NCBI GenBank assembly: GCA_027030285.1
Contig: JALVFC010000025.1
Span: 1 to 5,703 of the forward strand
Length of the DNA: 5,703 nucleotides
Direction of reading: 5' to 3'
From: Thiotrichaceae bacterium
Lineage (GTDB): Bacteria; Pseudomonadota; Gammaproteobacteria; Thiotrichales; Thiotrichaceae
Both the position numbers and the translations under genes were made by a program. Position 1 is the stretch's first letter. The number at the start of each line of letters is the position of its first letter. Shown here in pieces: positions 1 to 5,703 of the stretch. Below the pieces are notes generated by a model, which saw only the letters and a program-made list of their open reading frames with translations, was not told the DNA's origin and did no database searches.

Positions 1-339
1 ATGCAGGTCTTCACGGTTAAAATATTTAACTTCACCAGAGGACAAGGAAAGAAATGGCTTTGCCATCAGCGCCATCCAGCGCTCCCACGCCTTGTCTCCG
101 ACGATAGCCATGCGTTCAAAATCATCTAGGTGTTCCATACCGAACTTGAAATCATCTTTGGCAGCTGCAAGATCCCAGCCAGAAAAATTATCCAGCTCAA
201 GCAATACGGAAACTTTACCCATCTGTTTGATTTGCTCTTCCAGTTTAGGCAGGAATTCCTGGTAATCCTGATGGGTAAGTTTTCCAGAAGCACGAATGGC
301 AATAGTGTTGCCGTCGAACACGGGTAAAAACTGTAACAT
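1..339 (-). CDS. SpoIIAA-like (STAS-type) domain protein, C-terminus cut by window edge
   Basis: The frame is open from an ATG at 337-339 to the window edge, giving 113 residues with no stop. The start is supported by AGGAGT at 345-350, five bases upstream. The protein opens with a short beta strand (MLQFLPVFDGNTIAIRASGK), then a helix (DYQEFLPKLEEQI), a strand (VSVLLELD), an FSGWDLAAAKDDFKFG segment, and an AIVGDKAWERWMALMAKPF segment. This alternating pattern with the W-x-x-W stretch matches the SpoIIAA-like family (PF11964), a STAS-fold relative of anti-sigma-factor antagonists and SEC14-like domains. Members are about 115 to 130 residues, so roughly ten C-terminal residues are missing. 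The family's function is poorly defined: a lipid- or partner-binding role is often suggested, but nothing here proves it. It lies on the same strand as the zinc-finger gene, 159 bp downstream of it, so co-transcription is possible but not shown. I am confident of the fold family and unsure of the role. Confidence 0.82.
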   Translation of the reverse strand, partial: MLQFLPVFDGNTIAIRASGKLTHQDYQEFLPKLEEQIKQMGKVSVLLELDNFSGWDLAAAKDDFKFGMEHLDDFERMAIVGDKAWERWMALMAKPFLSLSSGEVKYFNREDLH

Positions 340-344
340 GACAA

Positions 345-350
345 ACTCCT
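345..350 (-). promoter_or_regulatory. Ribosome binding site of the SpoIIAA-like gene
   Basis: AGGAGT on the minus strand lies five bases upstream of the ATG at 337-339. It is the strongest Shine-Dalgarno match seen in this window and fixes the start of a gene whose ORF is cut by the window edge. Confidence 0.75.
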
Positions 351-434
351 GTTATAAGGTTTTACGATTTATCATTTTCTCAGTAAGTGTAGGAGAAGAT
401 GCCGTTGGGTAATGTCATGTAGGTGACAGCCTAT

Positions 435-478
435 GTGATTTTTCAATCACTACTCTTGTCCACTATTTCGTGCAAGAG
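435..478 (-). other. Two adjacent hairpins downstream of the zinc-finger gene
   Basis: On the minus strand, just past the zinc-finger gene's stop, two perfect six-base stems occur in a row. The first pairs CTCTTG (453-458) with CAAGAG (473-478) around a 14-base loop that can form an extra CAC/GTG pair. The second pairs GTGATT with AATCAC (435-450) and, read on the minus strand, closes a GAAA loop, a GNRA-type tetraloop. No run of T follows either stem in the minus direction, so a standard intrinsic terminator is not supported. They may stabilise the 3' end of the upstream transcript or act in Rho-dependent ending. Chance is also possible for stems this short. Confidence 0.35.
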
Positions 479-498
479 CAAGAAGGTAAATTGCGTAG

Positions 499-714
499 TT
501 ACTCAAGTGTATACAGTGTGCCACAATAGGGGCACAATGCTTTTCCCTCATCATCCAGCTTTAAATATACACGCGGATGCGAACTCCATAAGCAACCTTC
601 GAATGGTGGGCAGCTAAATTCATTATTGTTCATGATTTCATCGGCTTTAAGTTTGTGTACTTTTTCAGTATTTGCTGGTTTGCAATGCAGAAGTTGCTCA
701 TTCTGATGTGTCAT
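499..714 (-). CDS. Small CHCC-type zinc-finger domain protein
   Basis: This is a complete 71-residue protein, ATG at 712-714 and TAA at 499-501. The start is supported by AAGGTGA at 721-727, six bases upstream. The C-terminal half carries the family signature: Cys35, His46 in SSHPRVYLKL, then Cys61 and Cys64 in LCPYCGTLYTLE. This Cys-x10-His-x14-Cys-x2-Cys set is the zinc site of the zf-CHCC family (PF10276), which includes the mitochondrial complex I subunit NDUFS6 and short proteobacterial proteins. The bacterial members have no settled function. A role with complex I cannot be assumed here because no nuo gene is present. The N-terminal third (about residues 1-27) is polar and outside the domain. 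Cys11 and Cys41 are extra cysteines that do not belong to the usual ligand set. The gene diverges from the DUF5665 gene across a 111-bp spacer. Confidence 0.9.
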   Translation of the reverse strand: MTHQNEQLLHCKPANTEKVHKLKADEIMNNNEFSCPPFEGCLWSSHPRVYLKLDDEGKALCPYCGTLYTLE

Positions 715-825
715 TTAGTTTCACCTTGTTCAGTTGTATTTGACAATCCTAAAAAAATACCTGTCTTGATGGTAATATAGCATCCTGGAACCAACCATTA
801 TCAGGAACATTCAGCAGATATAAAT

Positions 826-1155
826 ATGGACAAAACTGAAGAGAAGGCAAATCAGGCACTCAAGGAATTTATACGCTACTCATCCAGTCCCTGGCGAATT
901 GTCTGGACTAATTTTGTTGCTGGTATTTTTAGAGGTCTAGGAGCATTGATAGGCGCTTCCATGGTTATAGCCTTGCTGATCTGGATTCTTGCCCTGTTTG
1001 CTGATTTGCCACTCATTGGTGAATATGCCAAACAAATTAAAACTACCGTCTCGGATTATGTGCGGGATACTAACTACAATGATGAATTTGATCGCATAGG
1101 TAGTACGCTGGAACGTATCGAACAGGAGCTACACGATGAGGGTGACGGAAAGTAA
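826..1155 (+). CDS. DUF5665-type single-pass membrane protein of unknown function
   Basis: This is a complete 109-residue protein, ATG at 826-828 and TAA at 1153-1155. No other start lies between this ATG and the in-frame stop at 778-780. The nearest Shine-Dalgarno-like string, AGGAA at 803-807, is 18 bases away, too far for normal use, so initiation looks weak or leaderless-like. Residues 1-25 are charged and helical. A basic, amphipathic stretch with the motif NFVAGIFRGLG (29-39) leads into one membrane helix (about 38-59), closed by ADLPLIGEYAKQI (59-71). The tail (about 85-104) is charged and helical and could form a short coiled coil. The NF-x-x-G...RGLG plus hydrophobic helix plus PLIGE layout is what I recall of DUF5665 (PF18910), a family without assigned function in bacteria. 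The assignment is from memory of the pattern. The neighbours give no clear clue to its job. Confidence 0.82.
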   Translation: MDKTEEKANQALKEFIRYSSSPWRIVWTNFVAGIFRGLGALIGASMVIALLIWILALFADLPLIGEYAKQIKTTVSDYVRDTNYNDEFDRIGSTLERIEQELHDEGDGK

Positions 1156-1173
1156 AACTTCAATGTTGCTGTC

Positions 1174-1246
1174 AAAACCCTATGCTGCTTGCTTGATTAT
1201 AAGAAAATTAGACATAAGTTAAGTAAATATTAAAAAGTAGGGTTTT
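1174..1246. repeat. Nine-base inverted repeat with long AT-rich loop
   Basis: AAAACCCTA at 1174-1182 and TAGGGTTTT at 1238-1246 are perfect reverse complements separated by 55 bases of AT-rich DNA. The repeat sits in the gap between the DUF5665 and ferredoxin genes and ends 13 bases before the candidate ferredoxin promoter. On the plus strand the right arm ends in TTTT followed by ATT, which recalls a terminator, but the loop is far longer than usual. It could equally be a spaced operator or chance. Confidence 0.35.
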
Positions 1247-1258
1247 ATTGGGGCTTCC

Positions 1259-1267
1259 TGATAAAAT
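1259..1267 (+). promoter_or_regulatory. Candidate extended -10 promoter for the ferredoxin gene
   Basis: The string TGATAAAAT contains the TG-n element of an extended -10 followed by TAAAAT, a five-of-six match to TATAAT. There is no good -35 hexamer at 16 to 18 bases upstream, which extended -10 promoters can do without. Transcription would start near 1274, leaving a leader of about 25 bases before the GTG start. This is inferred from sequence only. Confidence 0.4.
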
Positions 1268-1285
1268 CGCGGAAACATGAATTTA

Positions 1286-1292
1286 AAGAGGA
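1286..1292 (+). promoter_or_regulatory. Ribosome binding site deciding the ferredoxin GTG start
   Basis: AAGAGGA ends seven bases before the GTG at 1300-1302. No in-frame ATG lies near the expected ferredoxin N-terminus, so this site is what supports the GTG start. Confidence 0.7.
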
Positions 1293-1299
1293 ATATTTT

Positions 1300-1548
1300 G
1301 TGTCATTACTAATTACTGATGAATGTATCAATTGCGATGTATGTGAACCAGAGTGCCCCAATGAGGCAATTTCTATGGGGGATGAGATTTATGAGATTGA
1401 CCCTGACAAGTGTACCGAGTGTGTGGGGCATTATGATGAGCCACAGTGTGTAGAGGTTTGCCCGGTTGATTGCATACCCAAAGATCCGGATCATGTGGAG
1501 ACCAAGGAAGAATTAATGCTTAAATACGAGCGTTTGATGGCTCAGTAA
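1300..1548 (+). CDS. yfhL: Alvin/YfhL-type 2[4Fe-4S] ferredoxin
   Basis: This 82-residue soluble electron carrier starts at GTG (1300-1302), seven bases after AAGAGGA, and ends at TAA 1546-1548. Two cluster motifs are intact: Cys9-x2-Cys12-x2-Cys15-x3-Cys19-Pro, and Cys38-x2-Cys41-x8-Cys50-x3-Cys54-Pro. The eight-residue spacing between the second and third cysteines of the second motif and the charged C-terminal helix (about 61-82) are hallmarks of the Allochromatium vinosum-type ferredoxins, known as YfhL in E. coli and Fdx in Pseudomonas. In this group the two clusters have unusually low and well-separated potentials. The extra Cys58 after the second motif (PVDCI) is commonly kept in the group. 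The physiological partner is not shown by the neighbours. The last 29 bp overlap the 3' end of the opposing hemY gene. The family call is firm; the symbol follows the E. coli homologue. Confidence 0.95.
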   Translation: MSLLITDECINCDVCEPECPNEAISMGDEIYEIDPDKCTECVGHYDEPQCVEVCPVDCIPKDPDHVETKEELMLKYERLMAQ

Positions 1549-2935
1549 TCGCATCCGGTGCTTCTACAGGATCGTTAATGGGTTCTGGGTCTGATGGCGC
1601 GACCCTGTCGATACCGATATCAGCGCCAATGGCGTAGTCTGATGCTGGTGGTTCGATGCTTTCGCTACTGTCGCTTGCTGATGTATCCAGCACCCTGATC
1701 TTGCGGCCGACTTCTCTGCGGCTTTGTAACGCAAGAGGTCGGCCTTTTTTATGGATGCAGTAATACAGTCCGCTTCGGTAGCATAAGTCTGCATTTGCTT
1801 TTTCACCAATTTCTTCCAGTAGTTCCGCAAATTCAAGATAGCCCTGTGCGTTAGGTGCCAGGTTCAGGCTGGCTTCGAAGAAGTGCCGGGCTTTTCCCCA
1901 TAGCTGGTTTTTGCGATAGAGCCGTGCCAGGCTTAATAAAAATATCGGGCTTTTGTCATGCTGTGGTAGCCATTTCTCCGCTTGCTTGATTGCCTGGTTT
2001 AAATTGTCGTGACTGGAAAGACCAAATAACTCTGCCAGTTTGTCATCCCATTGTTTATTCAAGGTGCTGGTCAATAGCTTATTGGCAGTGGTGTTGTCAC
2101 CCGCAGCAATGAGTGCCTTGCAGTAAAACAGTATGGCTCCCGGTCTGCTCTGGATATTGCCGGGTAGTTTTTTCCATTCTGTCTTGAGCTTGGCGAGGTT
2201 GTCTTCTGTGGCATACATCTGGAAGATACCTTTCAGGGAGGCGGTCTCATATTTCATGAGTTCTGTTTCATTTAAAATACCCTGCTTGTGCATTTCTGGC
2301 AGCATGGCAGAGAGGTTTTTCCAGTCTTCCTGTTTGTAGTAGGATTTTGCCAGCAAGCGTTTTACATAGCGGTGTTTGGGCTGTGATTCCAGCAATGTTA
2401 CTAGTCCTGCGCGTGCTTGCTCCAGTTGTCCGGCATGCAACTGCATTTCTGCCTGTGAAATGGCGATGGCGACTTCGGCATTGCCAGTGCAGGATTCGCT
2501 GGCGCGTTTTAAATACTGATCGCGTTCTTCGAAAGCTTCTTCCATCTGCGCTGCTTTTGCTGCGCCAAGGTAGTGGAGTACGGGTATTTGTGAATATTCA
2601 GCATCATTTAGCAGCTGAGTTTTTGCTTTGTCCCAATTGCCTTCAACTAAAGAAATAAGCCCCTGCATCAAACTACTTTGTGTTTTCTTCTCAATTTTCT
2701 TTTCCCGATACAGCCGGGCATATTTTCTAAGACTCAAAACATGCTTGATGAGTCGTAGTGCCAGATAAAAGGCAAGAAATGCTACGAGAAGGTAGACTAA
2801 AAAATCGGTGGCAGGAATTTCATAATTGGTTCCTGCCCAGAAGAAAACGATATTATCCTGATTAACCAGGTAATTGTTGAATATCCAGAATGCTCCGGCA
2901 ACAACTGCCAGTAACAATACAATTGCGATAAACAT
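1520..2935 (-). CDS. hemY: HemY, membrane-anchored TPR protein of the heme operon
   Basis: This 471-residue protein starts at ATG 2933-2935 and ends at TAA 1520-1522. Two membrane helices open it (about residues 1-20 and 43-65), separated by a short loop containing VFFWAGTNYEIP: the HemY N-terminal domain. A basic segment (about 70-85) follows, then a long helical region of TPR-like repeats (about 88-410), including EVAIAISQAEMQLHAGQLEQA, SPIFLLSLARLYRKNQLWGKA and LEFAELLEEIGEKANADLCY. The function is unsettled. It is often annotated as a heme-synthesis protein and is distinct from the Bacillus HemY oxidase. The start overlaps the hemX stop by one base (TAATG), implying translational coupling. 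It is longer than the roughly 400 residues usual in enterics, because residues 413-471 form a Ser/Pro/Asp/Glu-rich, probably disordered tail. The final codons overlap the convergent ferredoxin gene by 29 bp. Confidence 0.93.
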   Translation of the reverse strand: MFIAIVLLLAVVAGAFWIFNNYLVNQDNIVFFWAGTNYEIPATDFLVYLLVAFLAFYLALRLIKHVLSLRKYARLYREKKIEKKTQSSLMQGLISLVEGNWDKAKTQLLNDAEYSQIPVLHYLGAAKAAQMEEAFEERDQYLKRASESCTGNAEVAIAISQAEMQLHAGQLEQARAGLVTLLESQPKHRYVKRLLAKSYYKQEDWKNLSAMLPEMHKQGILNETELMKYETASLKGIFQMYATEDNLAKLKTEWKKLPGNIQSRPGAILFYCKALIAAGDNTTANKLLTSTLNKQWDDKLAELFGLSSHDNLNQAIKQAEKWLPQHDKSPIFLLSLARLYRKNQLWGKARHFFEASLNLAPNAQGYLEFAELLEEIGEKANADLCYRSGLYYCIHKKGRPLALQSRREVGRKIRVLDTSASDSSESIEPPASDYAIGADIGIDRVAPSDPEPINDPVEAPDAITEPSNARI

Positions 2936-4077
2936 TATTGCGTGTCCGTATTTGTGTTTGCCTGTGGGGTTGCTTTAGTGTCTGCTTTATTTGTTTGCAT
3001 GCTAACGAATTCCTCCAGCGCGGTGGTTATGGTGGGTAGTGCTGGTGTGAGGTTTTTTGCGTCCAGTCTGTCCAGTGTTGCTACCCAGGGTTTGGCGACA
3101 GAAGAGGCGTAATAGGTTTCCAGCATGTGTTTCAGTTTTGCTATCTGTTGGTGGTAGCTTGCATTATTACGTTGCATCAGCATTAAACGCAAGGACTCCA
3201 GACGTAACTTGAGTAATAGGTCTACCCGCTCCTTATTGCTCTTATCGAGTGCATAACGCGGTGGGTCAGTTTGCTTTTTAATGGTTATGGATTTGTTCAG
3301 GTAGGTTTTTATCTTGCCAGGGATAGTGTCTTCTTGTGGATTCTCAAAGAGTTGGATTTGTTTTCCATTGGGGAGTTCTTTCTCAATTTGTGCCAGGGGT
3401 ATTATTTTATTTTCCAGAGTATCAATGAGGCTGGATAATGCGAGAACATCAGGGAGTGAGAATTGCTTAAGCTTTGCAATATCCTGTGCCAGCTTGTCGC
3501 GGACTGACAGCCATTCGGGTGAGTCCAGCCGGATAAACAGTTGGTCAGCTTCTTTTAATAGTGCCAGGGCGCTGTCTTTGTCGTAGCTGAGTGTAAGCCG
3601 TCGATTGGCTGATTCCAGCAGGAAGCGAATTTCTGCCATCATGGGTTGTTTACTCAGGGCGGTAGTGCCTGTCTTTTGCCGTAGTGTGAGTTCAGCAATC
3701 TGATCGGTGACTGTTTGTGCAGAATAGGCTGTTTTCTCGCGGATTTGATCCAGTTCTTGTATTGATGCAGCAAGACGTTGTTCGGCTGCATTAGAGCTTT
3801 CTTCAAAGTGTTTGCGTAATTCATTAACGGAGGATTTGCTGGCGGTTTGATCCAGCTGTTGGTGAATTGTACTTATTTCCTTTAATGCAAGCTTGGCTTT
3901 TTCATGAATACGCAGCCAGTGTTTATAGCCCACAGTGATGCCGATAACGGTAAAGAATAGGGCAAGAAAAGCAATATATAAGGCCAACCTGGAATTTTTT
4001 TGTGTTTCGGTTGTCTGCTCCATTGCTGTTTCTGTGACTGTTTCACCGTTAGCATCGTCGGTGTCTGTAAATTCCAT
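2935..4077 (-). CDS. hemX: HemX, single-pass membrane protein of the heme operon
   Basis: I chose the ATG at 4075-4077, giving 380 residues and an 11-bp gap after the hemD stop. A TTG at 4090-4092, overlapping the hemD TGA as TTGA, would add five residues and has a weak GGA seven bases upstream, so the start is uncertain. A short acidic, Thr-rich cytoplasmic N-terminus (1-28) leads to one membrane helix (about 31-50, LALYIAFLALFFTVIGITVG). A long coiled-coil stretch follows (about 55-135), then a helical domain with MMAEIRFLLESANRRLTLS and a segment with ALALLKEADQLF, typical of HemX (PF04375). The end is a Thr/Asn/Gln-rich tail. HemX is often labelled uroporphyrinogen-III C-methyltransferase, but it lacks any SAM methyltransferase motif; that name is an annotation carry-over. 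It probably helps organise the pathway at the membrane (inference). Its length is close to the E. coli protein. Confidence 0.92.
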   Translation of the reverse strand: MEFTDTDDANGETVTETAMEQTTETQKNSRLALYIAFLALFFTVIGITVGYKHWLRIHEKAKLALKEISTIHQQLDQTASKSSVNELRKHFEESSNAAEQRLAASIQELDQIREKTAYSAQTVTDQIAELTLRQKTGTTALSKQPMMAEIRFLLESANRRLTLSYDKDSALALLKEADQLFIRLDSPEWLSVRDKLAQDIAKLKQFSLPDVLALSSLIDTLENKIIPLAQIEKELPNGKQIQLFENPQEDTIPGKIKTYLNKSITIKKQTDPPRYALDKSNKERVDLLLKLRLESLRLMLMQRNNASYHQQIAKLKHMLETYYASSVAKPWVATLDRLDAKNLTPALPTITTALEEFVSMQTNKADTKATPQANTNTDTQ

Positions 4078-4088
4078 GTTTGAATGGT

Positions 4089-4874
4089 TCAAGGTGCAAT
4101 CCGGTTATAGTCTTGTGATAAATCTAGTAATGCTTCGACCATGGTCGCATCTGATGGGTTGTTAGCGACTAGCATGGGGTTGTTCAATTTTTTTCTATTG
4201 AGTACATTCTGAATGCGCTTGCTGCCGAGCAGTAAGGTTGCAGTTGATAACCAGGGGTAGTGTTGAGCATTCAGCATTGTTAGCAGATTTATGCCACTTT
4301 CTGCACTGGTTAACGTGATTATATCAATTTTAGCTGTCTTTAGCCTGTTTAGTAATGACTGAGAGGCAACAGGTTTCCGACGACGGTAAACGGCTAAACA
4401 GTCAACAATGGCACCGCGTCGTTGTAGTGTCTTTTGTAGTAGTTGTCGTCCACCTTCTCCCTTGATGATCAGAATGTGTTTGTCTGCAACCGCTTGCATG
4501 GTTGGTAGGGCAAGCAGGCTTTCACTATTAAAGGTTTGCTGGGGTTGTATGTGAATAGTAAAACCCGTCTGATGTAGTGTTTGCGCGGTTTTTTTGCCAA
4601 TAGCAGCTATTTGACAGCCTGGTGTATTCAGATTATCTAGTAAAGCTGCCGCACCATGCACAGCATTACTGCTGGTGAAAATCAGCATATCATAGGATTT
4701 TGTCGGGTGGAGCAGGGCAGGGTCTGGTGTAATCCCTTCAATCTCAATGACCGGGAAGCGATACACTTGTGCGCCAAGCTGTTCCAGTTGCAGGCAAAAA
4801 GGCTCTGCCTGGTGACGTGGGCGTGTCACCAGTATGTTGTATTGCTGGAGTGGCTGCTCAACTTTCAGTATCAA
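4089..4874 (-). CDS. hemD: Uroporphyrinogen-III synthase (HemD)
   Basis: HemD closes hydroxymethylbilane to uroporphyrinogen III with inversion of ring D, the branch point to heme, siroheme and cobalamin. The 261-residue reading starts at TTG 4872-4874, overlapping the end of hemC by 17 bp. No ATG is available, and the next GTG lies inside the first strand (ILVTRPR, residues 14-20), so TTG is the best start despite a poor Shine-Dalgarno. Family landmarks are seen in order: ILVTRPR; FPVIEIEGI (40-48); LIFTSSNAV (64-72), in the substrate cleft; AAIGKKTAQTL (90-100); NSESLLALP (116-124); ILIIKGEGGRQLL (134-146); the conserved Tyr in VYRRRKP (162-168); and TLTSAESG (187-194). The family's two-domain, low-identity architecture is complete and the length is normal. 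The stop TGA at 4089-4091 abuts or overlaps the hemX start. Confidence 0.93.
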   Translation of the reverse strand: MILKVEQPLQQYNILVTRPRHQAEPFCLQLEQLGAQVYRFPVIEIEGITPDPALLHPTKSYDMLIFTSSNAVHGAAALLDNLNTPGCQIAAIGKKTAQTLHQTGFTIHIQPQQTFNSESLLALPTMQAVADKHILIIKGEGGRQLLQKTLQRRGAIVDCLAVYRRRKPVASQSLLNRLKTAKIDIITLTSAESGINLLTMLNAQHYPWLSTATLLLGSKRIQNVLNRKKLNNPMLVANNPSDATMVEALLDLSQDYNRIAP

Positions 4875-5703
4875 TACCTACCGCTTGCAAGGCGCTATCA
4901 CCACCCTGGGAAAGGATATCTTCGGCTACTGCAATACCAATAGCTTCAGCATCTTCCGCTGCACCTTGCCGTTGACTACGGAACAGGGCAGAGCCATCAG
5001 GAAAACCAACCAGGCCACGCATGCTTAGCATGTCACCATCCAGTTCTGCAAAGCCAGCAATAGGCACCTGGCAGCCGCCATTGAGGCGGGTATTCATGGC
5101 ACGTTCTGCGCTAACCCGAATGGCAGTGGGTGAATGGTTTAGCGGGGCAATCAGGCTATTCACGCGCTCGTCATCAATGCGGCACTCAATCCCTATTGCG
5201 CCTTGACCAACAGCTGGCAAGCTTCGTTCTGTGTTTATCGCCTGGGTAATGCGTTCAGCATAGCCCAATCTCTTTAGACCAGCACTGGCGAGAATAATGG
5301 CGTCAAAATTACCCTGATCCAGCTTCTCCAGTCGGGTATTCACACTGCCCCGCAAGTCCAGTATCTGGATATTCGGCATTTTCTCGCGTAGTTGTGTTTG
5401 TCGGCGCAGACTACAGGTGCCGATACGCGCATTTTCGGGTAAATCATCCAGTGATGAATACTGATTGGAGACAAAGGCATCACGGGGGTCTTCACGCTCC
5501 AGAATCACAGGCAAGTGCAAACCGTCAGGAAAGGCTACCGGTACATCTTTCATGGAATGCACTGCAATATCGGCCCTGCCTTCAAGCATGCCTGTTTCCA
5601 GTTCTTTTACGAATAGCCCCTTGCCCCCCACTTTTGCCAGGGGTGTGTCGAGGATTTTGTCACCTTTAGTCGTCATCGTAACGAGTTCAACGTGCAACTC
5701 AGG
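4858..5703 (-). CDS. hemC: Hydroxymethylbilane synthase (porphobilinogen deaminase, HemC), N-terminus cut by window edge
   Basis: HemC joins four porphobilinogens into hydroxymethylbilane in the cytosol. The frame is open from the right edge, where it reads PELHVELVTM, to TGA 4858-4860, giving 281 residues. HemC is usually about 310, so some 30 N-terminal residues lie outside; the internal TTG at 5695-5697 is not a true start. Catalytic features are intact. The VGGKGLFVKELE segment comes first. VHSMKDVP holds the catalytic Asp (codon 5545-5547; Asp84 in E. coli). Next are the substrate-binding arginines of CSLRRQTQLR and LDLRGSVNTRLEKLD. LNGGCQVPIAGFAEL holds the Cys (codon 5071-5073; Cys242 in E. 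coli) that covalently carries the dipyrromethane cofactor. It is the first visible gene of the coupled hemCDXY run; the promoter lies outside the window. Confidence 0.96.
   Translation of the reverse strand, partial: PELHVELVTMTTKGDKILDTPLAKVGGKGLFVKELETGMLEGRADIAVHSMKDVPVAFPDGLHLPVILEREDPRDAFVSNQYSSLDDLPENARIGTCSLRRQTQLREKMPNIQILDLRGSVNTRLEKLDQGNFDAIILASAGLKRLGYAERITQAINTERSLPAVGQGAIGIECRIDDERVNSLIAPLNHSPTAIRVSAERAMNTRLNGGCQVPIAGFAELDGDMLSMRGLVGFPDGSALFRSQRQGAAEDAEAIGIAVAEDILSQGGDSALQAVGIDTES

Noticed and set aside
130..327. Plus-strand 65-residue open frame opposite the SpoIIAA-like gene
   Set aside because: It is antisense to a well-supported coding frame that has a strong ribosome site; its own sequence resembles no family I know.
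423..617. Plus-strand 64-residue open frame beginning with GTG
   Set aside because: It runs antisense across the zinc-finger gene, has no ribosome binding site and shows no recognisable domain.
740..745. Perfect TTGACA -35 hexamer in the divergent spacer, plus strand
   Set aside because: No -10 match lies 16 to 18 bases downstream; the nearest AT-rich hexamer (TAATAT, 773-778) is 27 bases away, so a promoter is not supported.
1483..1492. GATCCGGATC ten-base palindrome in the ferredoxin gene
   Set aside because: It lies inside conserved coding sequence, has no loop and does not extend beyond ten bases; chance is sufficient.
1588..1606. GGGTC...GACCC stem just after the ferredoxin stop, considered as its terminator
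   Set aside because: No T-run follows on the plus strand, and the sequence is coding for HemY, which is enough to explain it.
1564..1836. Minus-strand 90-residue open frame inside hemY
   Set aside because: It is an alternate frame of the hemY C-terminal coding region, with no domain or start signal of its own.
2347..2658. Plus-strand 103-residue open frame opposite hemY
   Set aside because: It is antisense to the TPR region of hemY; its Leu/Val/Arg-rich composition is the expected shadow of a helical coding frame.
5695..5697. TTG as a possible start of a short HemC
   Set aside because: The frame stays open to the window edge and the residues PEL before it match the usual HemC sequence, so the true start lies outside the window.

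Overview
The window reads as a piece of chromosome from a gammaproteobacterium. The evidence is a hemC-hemD-hemX-hemY cluster in that order (hemX and hemY following hemCD is typical of Gammaproteobacteria and some relatives), an Alvin/YfhL-type 2[4Fe-4S] ferredoxin, and a CHCC-type small zinc-finger protein. I cannot place it to genus from sequence alone. No rRNA, tRNA, CRISPR array, transposase or attachment site was seen. Nothing in composition or gene content points to a mobile island.

Layout. At the left edge (1-339, minus) is a nearly complete SpoIIAA-like/STAS-type protein whose C-terminus lies outside the window. After a 159-bp gap holding two small hairpins comes a 71-residue CHCC zinc-finger protein (499-714, minus). 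A 111-bp divergent spacer separates it from a 109-residue single-pass membrane protein of the DUF5665 type (826-1155, plus). A 144-bp AT-rich gap follows, with a long-loop inverted repeat and a plausible extended -10 promoter. Then comes the 82-residue ferredoxin (1300-1548, plus, GTG start). The rest, about 4.2 kb, is one minus-strand run: hemC (5' end cut by the right edge), hemD, hemX, hemY. Its last codons run 29 bp into the 3' end of the ferredoxin gene.

How the genes work together. HemC and HemD catalyse consecutive steps of tetrapyrrole synthesis: porphobilinogen to hydroxymethylbilane, then to uroporphyrinogen III. HemX and HemY are inner-membrane proteins of unsettled function that travel with them. 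All three junctions overlap or nearly abut, so this looks like one translationally coupled operon with its promoter upstream of the window. The four small genes on the left have no clear functional link to it.

This is mostly an ordinary housekeeping region, and I did not find a convincing undescribed system. The points most worth a second look are the convergent hemY/ferredoxin overlap together with the long acidic tail of HemY, the uncharacterised DUF5665 membrane protein, and the non-coding structures in the two left-hand gaps.
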